Shown here one piece after another: positions 26,316 to 39,100 of a stretch of 64,000 nucleotides of DNA. How positions within the stretch are numbered: the first letter of the stretch is position 1; each line of letters begins with the position of its first letter. The translations under genes and the position numbers were made by a program. The stretch comes from Holothuria scabra (lineage: Eukaryota > Echinodermata > Holothuroidea > Aspidochirotida > Holothuriidae): NCBI GenBank assembly GCA_037179385.1, contig CM074179.1, positions 38,057,224-38,121,223 of the forward strand, written 5' to 3'. Below the pieces are notes generated by a model. The model searched no databases. It was not told where the DNA came from and saw only the letters and a list, made by a program, of their open reading frames with translations.

Positions 26316-27282
26316 CTTCCTTAGTGGCGTGCGAAGGGGAGACCATTGGGCCATGCCCCCCTCACAGATGTCATTTTTTCTTTGTTCTTAAAAATACGTA
26401 GTCTAACTTTATTAACACAGATTTTACTTCAAAAGATATAGCATATGTGGCACCAGATTACTTATAAGGACACCAAATTTTTCAAAATTTTTTAAAGGGG
26501 AAGGATTGTCCCTGCAAGGTCTTTTTAATAAGTGATGCCATTTTTTTTAATTCCTACAAATAGACCTATAGGCAAATTCTGTCAAATTCCAATTTTTACT
26601 TGAAAAGGTAGACTCTGTTTCCCACTGGTGGCATCGGGGGCATGGTGGTCTGATTTTTCGAAATTTTCATTACGCTCCACGCCAACCAATGGTGGCACTT
26701 CGCTCGGTCTTTTGGGCAAAATTACATATTTGGGGTAAAATTAGCTCTTAACTCTCTGATCACTTTGCAGTTGCGAACATATTTTGAAGTGAGCATTTTA
26801 TTGCAAACGACAAAAGAAGAAAGCGACTGGCTAGATTCTTCGTATAAACCTGGAAAATGCTATTTCCGGCCATCTAAGGGTCTGATTTTTCCAAATTTTC
26901 ACTAGGCTCCTCGCCAACTGATGGTGGCGCTTCGCTTAGATAGTCTTTATGACAAAATAACATATTGCGGCCAAGAAAAACCAGAAATACCGATCAATAC
27001 TCTTTTAGTTTGACTCCTAAAAGTATGCAAATTTAATGACAATTTTTCTTTGTAAAGTAGCATAAATGGCATAAAGAAATGCATGTCAAGACACAAAAGT
27101 TTCAGTTTTATCCTCATGAACCACCACGATTCAACTTTTAACACTGTTCCTGTCAAAGTCGAAAATCTTGCACCATTTTGCATGTAGGCTCCTTGAAAAC
27201 GTCAAAAAATTTCTGGACACCCCTCCCCTTGACCATACTGCATGTCCTTCCCCTTCAGAGAAATCCTGCATACGCCACTGCG
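26316..27282. mobile_element. Possible hAT-like remnant
   Basis: It starts AGTGGCGTGCGAAGGGG and ends CCTGCATACGCCACTG. The interior repeats the phrase GCGCTTCGCTTAGA/GGCACTTCGCTCGG. No 8-bp target duplication is visible, so the pairing of these ends is tentative. Confidence 0.4.
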
Positions 27283-27825
27283 TTAGTACATACAAATAAA
27301 CCAGATATTGTTTACCAAAATGATATACTTTGTTATTTCCGATTGCTCTATGTTATACTTTAAGATTAAAATGCAGGTAATATTACAAAATGACATGTTA
27401 ATGTTGTTATACTTGTAAGTTTGCATATTTTATATGAAATACATACACATTGACCGGGAAAAGTTTGGGGGAAATTTCATACCTTTGCCCCCCTGGAAAA
27501 AATCCTAGCTACGCCACTGCTGCTTTCATTATACCCCACATGGAAATACAGAAGGCAATTAGTAAATATTTCACTTTTCAGTCTAATAGCTGTTAAATTA
27601 ATGAATCATTTCCCGATCAAATACCGAATGGATAATCTTGTGCAAAGGATACTGGGTGAATCAAACCTACAATGATCTGGCATATGTCGTGGGTGTTGCT
27701 GCTTAAGAAAGGTTCTGTTACCTTATTTTGGTAGCCCGGATCTGAGTCCCATATCAGAACCACTTGTGTCTTTTTAACTTTTCATAGGACCCGTGAGACT
27801 GGGGACTCACTCTAACAATGGGAAG

Positions 27826-30660
27826 CAGTGGCGTAGCCAGGATGGGATTTTTTTTTTTGGGGGGGGGGGGTTAGGTAACCAGTGTGGGGGGGCTGGTACC
27901 TCCGAGGGTCAGGCACGGCCAGACTATCTAAGCGGAGCGCCACCATCGGTTGGCGCGGGGCGTACAAGAAAATTTGGGGCTTTAAAACCCCTCCAGATGG
28001 CCGGAAACGGCACTTCCCATGTGTTTTAAGCTGGATGTACCCAGCCTTGAAATACGAATCTCATGTCTGCGATGTCTCAAATAATGAGAATAAAAAATCA
28101 ATCTATGAAAAATGGTAATACATACACTTTTTAGGGACCTCAAAACTGGGCACTTCTGATCTGTGGCCTGGGGGATGAGACTAAAGGGAGCCGGTTTCTC
28201 CCTTTCCCTTGGGAAAATTGTAAACTTCAGAAGCACGTAGATCGCAAATGCGGCAATATTTGAATCTAAGCGGAGCGCCACCATCAGTTGGCGCGGAGCG
28301 TACAAGAATAATTTGGGCTTTAAAACCCCTCCAGATGGCCGGAAATGGCACTTCCCACGTGTTTTAAACTGGATGTACCCAGCCGCAAATTCGGCAATAT
28401 TTGAATGGATTTCAGCTTACCTAAGGCAGTACCTTACCCTTTAACAGGAAAACCAAAAGTAGTTGTGTCCCCCTCTGAGAAACTTTCTTTGCGTTAGATT
28501 TCCTAGATGCAAAATGGTGCTATGTTTGGCAAAACTTTGAACTGATTATAGTCCTGAGTTTTCGGATTTTCCCTTTTTGGGGAGCATGAAAAATATAAAA
28601 ATATTTTTAGTTTTTGTACTAGAGATTTTACAAGAGACATACATACTACCAAAGAAACAATGTGCAAAATGGTGCAGTATTTGTTCATCGGTACATTACG
28701 TGGTCAAACTTAAAATATTACGAATAAATACCTCAAAATAATTGAACCTCAAAGCAGAAGTATGGATCATGTGGGAAACACATGAAATCCGGACCTTGTG
28801 GACATTTCACAAATCACCCGGACGCCAGTGCCAACTACTAAAAAGAGGACTTGTCGAAAAAAATCGTTTTACAGTGGCACTTGTCATGGGCAGGAGTGAG
28901 GCACGACATAGGCCTACTTCTTAAGGATGGAAGGGAAGAATTATCCGAAGGCAGTACCTTACCCTTATCTGCTTACGGCATATTTTGTGTATAATTAAGT
29001 ATAGGAAGGGTCGTGTAAGAGTGGTCTCCAGTGTACGATTGCCTTATTTTCAGTAAATCAATCAGCCATCCGAAAGGGAGAAAGGGTCTTAACCTAACAA
29101 AGTCGCATTAAAGTTTGTCGCCGAGACTTTCCTTTCATCTTCGAAGTGAAATGCAATAAACTACGGTGCAGATCACAAACGGTATCTAATTTAGTGAAAG
29201 TAGGCATTTTGAAGTTATTGCTTGATTTCATACACTGTTAAAACGTTGGGTAAAATATCCGTTGGTTAAAGAAGTTTATGAAATGTGTTGGTTAAACTTT
29301 GCCCAACTTTGGGGCTAATTGGTGCAATGTTTAAACGCTGGGCAAAGTTTTTGTTGAGTAAAAATAATTGCTTAATTGTTGGTCAATCTTTGCTCACATA
29401 ATGGTTAAATTTCCCCTTCTATGCACGCGTATACTGTTATACCCAACTGACTGGTCAAAATGACGATAAGATTTCATTCTACAGTTGAGCACATTTTCCC
29501 TTTACCCACTTGTTGGGTAACTTTTTGCCAATTTGTTGGGTATATTGTTGGTTGCAGTGTTGTCACCAAACAACAGTGCACTTGACCCGATTTGTTTCAC
29601 AATTCTTCTCATAATCAGACCATGGTACCATAATCTGAAAATTCTCTTTGGCATCTTTTATATTGGCCAAACAGCTAAACTCGTACATTACTTTAGACCA
29701 TGAAATCGATCTCTATTTCCATAAAATTCTTTAAACAGTACTACGAACTAGAACACGTTTGTATGAGATTCCATGATTCGTATTTGGTGCAAAACTGCTA
29801 TCCAATGAGAGGTCAGGATCTGGGATATTCTCTTTCACGTCCGAATGAGTATTTATATATTGTTATTTGAAACATTTCGGCATAACAAGAAACCTGTCTC
29901 ATAACTATGATAACAGTGTATGAGAGCTACGGACCAGCTAATTCTCATGCAGCCCTTGTGTTCACATTTATGCTTTGATGAAACTACAAGACTTCATCAC
30001 ATCATTAACACACATCATTTTACAGTGCCTCTTAAAAATACAGTGCCTTTTAAAAATGATAGTTTTGGACGTACCTATACGAAACTCAGTGACAAACCAA
30101 ATAGGTTATTAAGTCAGGGTTCTTTAACCGGGACCGATGGGTTACCATAACCAGGGAGCTGCAGTGGCAGCTCCCTGCCATAACCTACAACCTAACATGT
30201 AAAGAAAGCACCAACGTTTAAGGAAAAGATGATTAACATATAACCAACATTTGGTTAATGCATTTGCCCAACAGCTTAATAAAAGAAGTGCCCAACAAGT
30301 GGGTATGTTTTAAAATGCTAATTTACCAAACAGTTGGTTAATCTCCTGCCCAACAGTTGGATTCAAACTTTACCCAATTTGGTTGGTTAAAGTTTTGCCC
30401 AACTGTTAAGGTTGTTGAATAGATGCCCAGTGTTGGTCAAAAAGTTGGTCAAAATTTGCCCAATCTTTTTAAGAGTGTACGTGCGGACAAAATGTGTTTT
30501 CCACACATTCATCCATTTTTTTTTTTAATTTTTACACATTTTTTTAATTTTATTTTTTTCAATTACTTTATCAGGACGCAAAAAATCGGGGGGAGGGACT
30601 GAAGAAAATCTGGGGGCCTTGGCCCCGCAGCCCCCCACCCCCCCCGTGGCTACGCCACTG
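27826..30660. mobile_element. hAT-like element, 2.8 kb, with nested insert
   Basis: The termini are CAGTGGCGTAGCC and GGCTACGCCACTG, a 13-bp perfect inverted pair. Flanking 8-mers ATGGGAAG (27818-27825) and ATGGTAAG (30661-30668) match at 7 of 8 positions. The interior holds a direct repeat (about 27930-28040 and 28265-28385) around a GTTGGCGCGGAGCG word shared with other elements here. A separate inverted-repeat element occupies 29233-30477. No transposase was recognised. Confidence 0.75.
29233..30477. mobile_element. Inverted-repeat element built of TTGGGTAAA words, nested
   Basis: It begins CACTGTTAAAACGTTGGG and ends with its near-complement, flanked by TA. Both arms are ladders of GTTGGGTAAA/TTGGTTAAA words and complements (TTTGCCCAAC). 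The centre contains a perfect 11-bp hairpin, CAGGGAGCTGC/GCAGCTCCCTG, at 30152-30177. It is non-autonomous. Confidence 0.7.
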
Positions 30661-31490
30661 ATGGTAAGAGAGAAATATGATCCTTCGCAAACAGAAAAAC
30701 ACTCCTTTTGTAGGCCCAGGAAATTAAGCTTGAGATATGTTAGGCATCAACAATCCAACATTCGTTAAGGTTTTTCAAAATTGCTGTCATAAAATCCCAT
30801 TGAATCTCCTATATAATCTCAAAGGTGTTTAGTTAAGACAACAGTAAAACAGTTAGTTTTTCGAATGTAGCTCCTGAATTTCAAACATTTTTGTTAAAAG
30901 AGGCAACAAATTTTCGGTCCAAACTCGCCAGAGAATCTTCATCTGTGATGAAATGTAAAACGCAAGGTCAAAATTTTGCTAATAGAAAGGGAAAATTCTT
31001 CAACAGAAAAGCTTTAACTTGGAGCATGTCTGCAATGTCGGTGGGCAATCACGATATGTACGCACGGGTCTTTTTTTTTTTTTTTCGTTTTTATTATTTT
31101 ATCATTTTTATGAAAACTTTTATTCAGGCATTTGGTGGCACCTCAACAGCATATGAGATCCTCCACATGTCCCAAATTTTTCCGAAGGGGAAGAACACCC
31201 TTCCTGCCTAGAGTTCTCAAAGGCATGGCGACCACTCATCGAGCGTAGCCGATTGAAGAATATTCCTCTTTCACCCATGACTTCCCATAGAGGAGATATA
31301 GATTTGCTTAACTGAGAGGAAGACCGTTCTCATTTATAGAAATTGTTTGAATTCTTCAGAGTCTGTTCTCAAGTTAAGAATTATGGAACCATTGATGTTT
31401 TTCATACTTGGAATGTAGGTTTTATAAAATAAAAATTCCGTTGTTGTATGAGTCCAAGAAGTCATCTGCATTAAAAGAACTATACCGGTT

Positions 31491-31637
31491 GATGCGCGCT
31501 GTTTTAATAAGGTGTTTCTTGATTGCCTGTTGCCATTGTATCGTATCGATTGTACTCTTCGTTAGGGTTAGGGATTAGGTTGGGAATTAAGGCTGTCATT
31601 TGCATGTTAGGAAATTTCATGTTAAACAGTGCACATC
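31491..31637. mobile_element. GATGCGCAC-type MITE, 147 bp
   Basis: The ends are GATGCGCGCTGTTTTAA and TTAAACAGTGCACATC. The interior includes GTTAGGGTTAGGG, a telomere-like string shared with the remnant at 4807-4943. The TSD was not resolved. Confidence 0.65.
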
Positions 31638-32111
31638 GCCCTAAAACTTCTTCATTTGATTGGACCGTTTGTAAGCATGCTAATTCAAGAAATTAGGATA
31701 ATAGCCATTGCTGAGAATGTCGATGATACTCATGTCCATGATACTTATTCATTACAAGACCTTTGTTTTTGTACCGGTTAAAGTTCATCTGGAACTCCTG
31801 CAGGTATTATGGTGAAACGCCTCCCACCCAATTGGATTGTCACAAATACACATAATTTCGATCATGATGATTCCTGATTATATATTTGAAGGATGAATAG
31901 AACTGATGAGAATTACTGCTATTTCCTAGACTTTTTTTTTATTATAGAATACCCAATTTCGTCAAAGCTTCTCACCTGTCCTGATCGAGCGACAATTTGT
32001 TTCTTTCAATAATACTTGTTTTAAAGACGAAGAAAGATGAATGTGCATATTTCGATCATATTTTTATGACAAGTCGTAGGATTTGCTGTGAATATATATA
32101 GTAAAAAAATT

Positions 32112-32153
32112 TCGGCTTTTTGGCTAAGATCGTGTGTAGTTTCTGTTCTTTTC
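32112..32153 (+). ncRNA. U2 snRNA-like fragment (probable pseudogene or SINE head)
   Basis: The 42 bases from TCGGCTTTTTGGCTAAGATC onward follow the conserved 5' part of U2 snRNA (TCGGC, TTTTGGCTAAGATC, GTGTAG, TCTGTTCTT) with about five substitutions. Some fall in the branch-point recognition region: GTAGTT here, GTAGTA in U2. Similarity ends after TTCA, where U2 would go on to its Sm site and 3' stem loops. The true 5' end (ATCGCTTC) is also missing. It is not a functional U2 gene; a U2-headed SINE is possible. Confidence 0.6.
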
Positions 32154-32919
32154 ATCCAGTCTAGAACTGAATCTTACATGGCAGACCAATAATGTAACTG
32201 GTCTAAGGGCCGTGGGGTTGGTCACGTGTGTGTTGTCTTTTAATGGACGCAGCTTCCTTGGGAAGCAGTTTCTTAGTTCGGTTTCGCCGAACCGCTCTTT
32301 GCTTAACGATCGGGAGGACTTTAGAAAGAGTAACGTCTTGTGTTGTGTTTTGCAAAGAATACAGTCTCAGGTACTTCATTTTCTTAAGATTCATTCAGTC
32401 CTGATCGTGATGCATTTGTCATTCTTATAAAATCTGTTTAAGGTGGACAAAATACAAATGTTTAGGGAAAGGAATCCTCGTTCCTGTCTAACACGTAAAT
32501 GTGCGACAAGACTATAAAACTAGAAAAAAAGACAGGGCAAGACAACAAGTTTTGATTTTTGTTTAATTCAAATGTGTAAAATTTTAACATGACAATTGTA
32601 CAGGAAACTAGGCCAGTTCGTTCCAATTAATGAAAATTAATATATTTTACATGAAGGATCTTTACTGAAGTCAAACAAAGGCTGCGATTTGTTTTTGAGA
32701 GTATATATCACTGAACTGCATTTTAAAATGAGTACAGTCCTTCTCAAAACAGGTAATTATTCTTTTTCTACTTTCAAGACATCAGTTGCCCAAACTTCGG
32801 TCATTCGAGTGTGTCTCAAGTCAAAAATTTCAATAGTTCAAAACGTATTAATTCTCATCCATTAGGTCACGAGGTGCGGCGTGTTTTCATCTCAATATAT
32901 TTGATTTGGCAGCAGTAAT

Positions 32920-33096
<177 letters not shown>

Positions 33097-33100
33097 TAAC

Positions 33101-33162
33101 TCCATCGTTGTCCTGATCAAATGTGCTGAACCTTTCTCTAATTATGTCGCTCATTCCATCAT
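33101..33162 (-). CDS. Exon 8: fibrinogen calcium-site exon, acceptor mutated
   Basis: Phase 1 from exon 7 places the start at 33162. The reading continues DGMSDIIRERFSTFDQDNDG, a clear match to the fibrinogen segment holding the calcium-site aspartates (DQDND). The pyrimidine-rich run TTTGTTTCTGC ends in AA where an AG acceptor is needed, so splicing here looks abolished by one base change. A GTTAGT donor-like site follows at 33100 and then a long trinucleotide repeat. The remaining fibrinogen exon (GAWWY-type motif and final cysteines) was not found downstream in the window. Confidence 0.6.
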
Positions 33163-36100
33163 TTGCAGAAACAAATGCATGTGTGACACTGTCAAGATCG
33201 TTTATTGGTAAATAAATGAAGTAACAATATTGATTAAAGGTATAAAAATTGGCTATATTTTTTATGGTGCCACGAACTTTTAAAAATTGTTTTTAAAACG
33301 TGTCAATTTTCTGAGCAGTTTAGCAAGCATCATGAATAACAATAACTATAAATGTATGTTTACATCTGCTAATCTCGCTCTCCTGATCACTCTCAGCACG
33401 TAACCTCCTACAAAAAAATTGAGGCTGTTGACCAAGTTTGTAAATATAAAGGCAAAAGAGTGAACTTAGTTACTCTCTAGAAGAAGTAAGTATAGTGTGA
33501 ATTTACTCGATTAGAGTTTTAAATTCACTCCAATTAGAAGTGTGAACATTCAGTCTTAGCGAGTCTCTGCAGGGATCACTCGTTTTTACGAGTTGCCCCT
33601 TATAGGTACTCCATCAAGGGTGGAACTTCGGCCTTTTAGAGTGCATTTCACGCTTCTTAGGGCGAATTGAATAATTTCCACAAAATTTCACTCTTTTTCT
33701 TCTTTTTTTTTTAGAGTGTTACCTCTTGTGTAGATATGCCTACTATTTGTGGTATAGAACCAATTCGTATTTTTTTAACTAGAATTTTTTTTAGTGATGT
33801 AGATTTCGAGTCTGTTGTTTTTTTAGGAACCTGAAGTAAATTAACCAACTGCAATGCCCTGTTTTGCCGACAGTCACTGTATTTTAGTTCAAAGATGTTT
33901 GTTGAGACTATTGAGGAAATTAAATTAGATGACCCCTGAATTGAATTCATACTAGGTCAACTTCAATTTTCTTATGCCTTGATATTCATTGTGGTAACTA
34001 GTGTGTATTTTTACCTCATCTGACTTTAATATATTTCCGAGATGAAAAAAGTAAAAACAGGTGATTGAATCATGACTATTGCAATTCTCTGAGGATGATC
34101 TAAACCCGATGCCAGACAAGATGCCGGTAATAAAGGAGGAGATTTTTCCCAGTAGTTAAAAATGTTTCGTTACAAGGAGAGCGAAAGTGTAAAAGAGTTT
34201 TGGGTTAGTGGCAATCTTCAAACTCTCTATAATCGGCGAAAAAAATTCAAGGGCCATCCCCCTTTTTACCCCCCCCCCCCCGACTGTGGGTGTTTGACGA
34301 CCTTGTTTCGTGACAAGTTTGAAAAAGTTGGTGAATAAATTGGCAGTTCCCCTTCGTGGAACCAAGTTCAACGCTACGGCAGGAGTTCACCATCGTTGAC
34401 TTGTACTAACGCCGGCAAGACTAGCGATAAGAACATTAAGCAAGTAATTGTACACTCTAAAAAAATCTTTTCAAATGGGGCGCGAACAGGATACTTGTCA
34501 AATATTTGAAATGACTCGTTTCAATATTGACTAGAAATGATTCAAAAATGAAACTATTCGTTTCATTCATGAGACGAATCTAGTCAAAGATTTGACAAGA
34601 TTCCGGGTCGCGCCCTAGTTGATTAGATCGTATTCAAATTTGACTAGCATTTTTTTTTATTAAAGTCTAGGAATAGGGAAGAAGTGTTAACATAAAATAT
34701 CTATCAAGTTGTTGCACTTAAATCTCGTCCTTCTGTGATCTTTCGCTGTTGCTGGTTTGAATGCGACCGAGCAGCAACAAAGCAAGCAACGTGATGATAC
34801 ACATTTTTAATCTTGCGAAATTATTTTTACACTACCAGAGTGACATTCGATAGGCACGTCCAAAATTTAACTAGGCAAATAAAATTGCACTGGATCGTCA
34901 ATTGAATGTTTCCGTTTACGGTACAGTTCAAAGTGATAACGTTTTACTTATGATCGTAAAAAACAGAAAACAGCTTAGGAATTTGGAATGTTAAAATGTA
35001 AAGGAATACTTACACCCATTACCACTGTATCCACTTCTGGAAGTTACACGGTATTTAGTTGATTCAGAGTCTATTCGAAAGCTTGAATACTTTGCAAACT
35101 TGTCCGAGTTCGATGATGTTACGAAATCCACACGAAGTTCGTAGGTCCCTTGTTGTGTCAGAACGTGTAACTTATCATTTCCGAGCCAGAACTCGTCGTC
35201 AATTTCCCCCAAACCGTTTTTGTAGCTTGACCAGTTTCTATAAAAACCAGTTGCCCCTCTATTGCGACGCTGGAATACCTATATTAAAAAGAAAAAAATA
35301 CTGAAAAATGAAAGTATAAGAACATTCAAGTGTTTCCCAATTAAATAAAGTGAGCATTACCATGATTTTTCCACTGAGAACATGCACAAAATTGTAAGTA
35401 ACTCAGTGTTGTAACTATAAACTTTTGGTATTTCGTAGGCAATAAGTTCCAACTCTTCAGTAGCCTGCGTGCAGAGTGTGGACACCTTAAGAAGCAGTCA
35501 GACAAAAATAAGCTAGTCAGAGGAAATCACTCAGATATTCTTACCTTATTTGAACTAGGAACAGGAATGAATCCCCCTTTTGGCCATAATGGGCCATAAA
35601 TATGTTTCCAAATCTTTCCAAAATAGCGACATTGTGTTATATCAGTCCTGTTAAAAAAGCAAGCCTTTTTCCAAAGGAGCGGAGGACAACCGTCTCCCAG
35701 ACAAAAAATACTCAAACCTTGCAAACCCTGCAATGAGACTTTTTAAAATTTTCAGTTGGTAACCAGCAAGAAATAGGAATAGTTCCTGACAGTTCCTCAG
35801 ATACACCGTCTACCCCCATATAAGTCATACGGACACACCATTTTTACGTATTCTGTCAGTATCGATGGCGAAAGCTTTCTGCTGCAACGGTTCAATCTTA
35901 TACCCATTTGTCGAAGGAGCCCACGGTCTGAACCGCAAACTCACGGTTCTTGCAGTTATGGAAGGTTTTGCTGCATAACATTATCGGTCTCCGACCAGGG
36001 AGCAGTTGCAACTCCCTCTTCAGACTGAAAACAACCGCTACTTATCGATCCATTAAAATGACACTGTGATCACACTGTGGATGTCACCATTAAGCCCAGG

Positions 36101-39100
36101 TCACACTACAGCGATATCGGATGGGATTACTATTCAATTTTTGTGAGTTTTAGTTAAAAACTCCTCCATCCAACGTGGAAAGAACCAAAAAATTGCCATC
36201 CTGTGTAAATATATGATCGGTACGAGAGGACCACAGAAATGAATTTTGAACCACTTTTTTCGTGACTTCACTTTGACAAATAGCTTTTATCGGGCAACCG
36301 ATATACGATAAAAAGCTGTCTGCGGATGTGACGTCACGAAATAATTAGTATAAATTAAAATTTCGTGGTCCTGCGATACAGTTCATATATCTACACAGGT
36401 TGGCAAATTTTTGTTTCTTTCCGACCAAAGACAAAGGAGATATTAATTAAAATTCACAAGCTGATAAATTTAGTGCAGAGGAAAAGCCATGTGCAGACCT
36501 GTAAACTTAACATCTAAGTTACAGTGACAGAGTATATGTTCTTCCCCTATATAAGCCCTATTTGGAGAAAAGGCAGTCACCCCAACTTTCGTAGACTGGC
36601 CTGTTTCATGACTTTCTGTTGAGAGTCATATGACAGTATTTTTTCTCCTCAAATGTGAAAATTACTCCTTTGTTCCCTAAAGATATGCATTATTGAGGTC
36701 CTAAAATATTATGAAAAATGCATTGAAAAGAAATTAAAAGAAAATTGTAAGATCTGCCTGTTGCTTTAAAATTAGTTTCATGCGATTGCGCAAAGTGCCC
36801 TTTGAAGATGTTTCAACTATACTCTTGCTGTTCCACAGTGCACAGCTGGTTGAAACTATAAAATAGTTCGAAGTTTCTTCATGGAGCAGTATTTCGCAAT
36901 AGGTCAAAGGTCAATAGGTAACACTTTAACGCGCGTTTACATCTGATGGCGGAATGCAATCACATGTGAAACTAGACAACTGTCCTTGCATGGCAAGTAC
37001 TAATCGAAGCCTTGAAAATGTGCACACTTGGGACTTTCTTATAAACAAAACGAAGCATATTGTTGGAACTGGTTCCCCAACAAAAGGGGAATATTTCCCA
37101 CATATGCCGGGGAGGGGAAGGGGGACATTGTTCCTTGCAACTTGTTTCGGGAGATCTATGTGAGATAAAGCAGTAACATTATATATTCTACTAAAAACTG
37201 ATGTTTAAATGAAAGTATTCACCTGGATGTAACAATATCTATAAGCTATTATTTTTAATCAGTTGCCCATCCTGGATGTAAAGTTGCCCCAAAATCTTTG
37301 TACCTAGTTAGACTTTGCCTGAGACTGTGTGATACACTATTGGTGGTGACACAGGCCTAGCGCTATGCAAAAGTATTGACCCTAGACTTACTTGACTTTC
37401 CTAACAAGCAGTAGACTACAATCTTGGACAAAACTGTTGGGACACTTTACATTTTATTTGTCAATTTTAGTTGAAGTAGGCCAACATAAAGCTCCCTTTA
37501 CCCCTCCCAATGTTGCGTCAAGAAGAACATGACTCTTTGCCCAGAACAGCATAACAGTGGTCAACATTGGAAGGGAGAGCAGGGTGTCCCAACAAGTTAT
37601 TGTCCAAGATTGTCTGGGTCCCAAGAGATACATCTTTGAGACCGAATTCAATAAAAACGTTTAATTTTGCGAGTGTTCTAAGCTTGTTTAAGACCTTTTC
37701 CAGAAGCCAACTATACTCTTGAGGATTTTTAACAAATTAAGGGCGACCGTAGGATAAATTTCATTACAAACGAAAAGTATGCATTGTTTAGACGCACAAA
37801 TCAACAATCGCAACGGGTGGAATAATTCTCTTCCTGGATAGAAGAGTCATTCTTTTTCAAACTGGTAGTTGGAGACGAGAAATTTATTGAAAAGGGGCCA
37901 CGATCTACCCTAAGATTGTTAAAGTAACTCAGCAAGCCAGACTTTCTTTCATAACTTTGGTAGATTGTTAGGTACGGTTGGTTTGGAACACATTTTGCAG
38001 CCAATTTTGCATCTCAGGCTGTATTTTTCATGTTGTATTACAACTGGTAACAAATTTGTTATGCCTCCTTTCAACCGAAGCAGTTTCTTAACATTTTTAG
38101 TTGAAAGTTGCTTTCCAAACCAATGGTAGATTTGGTTTTAACTAAGCATTCATCCCCAACCTCGTCAAGGTGGCAGGTAGGCCGGGCACAACCATATCTC
38201 TGAATTAAAATAGGCAAAGCAAGTGGGACAATATCATTAATGTCCCTTTGCTCAAAAGAAAGGATGTGGCAGAAGAATTGAAGTATTCAGGCCATTTTTG
38301 GTGGTATTTGCTTGGGCTTAGTCCCAGGGTCCTCTCATGTAGGTCCCTCCCAACATTTGTGAAAAGGGTCCAAAATAATCTGGGTCCAGGATTCCACAAG
38401 CTAAATCCGGTCCAGGATATACTTCCATGTAATGACCAGCATATCATTTACCTGTCATAAAATAACCAAATAACCATAAGCAAAGCGTAACTTCTTACTG
38501 GTGGCAGCGCACCTATCTGACTTCTCAAAATTCTCGGACAATCTTGGACGGAACCGTTGCCGGTTGGAACACTTCACATGTTATCCGTAAATTTTAGTTG
38601 AAGTAGGCTAACATGAAACTGCCTGAAGTAGCCTAACATGCAACCCCCTTTTCCCCTCCCAATGTCGTGTCAAGAAGAATGTTTCTTTGCCGTGAACTGC
38701 ATAACAGCGGTCAACCAACACTGGAATAGAAGGGGGAGCAGGGTGTCCCAACAAATTATTTTGTCCAAGATTGTATCTGCAGTGTCTAGGCCTATATATG
38801 CTGAGCGCATCTTTTGCACTAGGACACGACTAAGTGTTAATGTTAGAGTTGTTCTGTTCTGCAAAGTTTGGCTTTAGGTCTTCGTAACTGTGTTTGGGTA
38901 AGACTACGACAACTTTTGTCCTCAGTGAAGCCTACAGGACTAGAGTATGTATGGAGAGTCGCGTAATTGCTTCCTATACAAATGTATTGGGAGCAACTAC
39001 GCGACCGTCGATGCATGACGTTAGTCCTTTAATTACTGAGAACTACGGCAACCGTGGGTAGACAGTCTTTTCCTTTGTTTCAAACATTGAAAATACAATA

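Noticed and set aside
31562..31577. Interstitial telomere repeat
   Set aside because: Only about two TTAGGG units, and they are part of a MITE family interior.
35527..35733. Possible extra exon of the fibrinogen gene ending at a good GTAAGA donor
   Set aside because: The peptide shows no fibrinogen, EGF or TIL pattern, and using it would separate GGGWT from VFQRR, which already join in phase.
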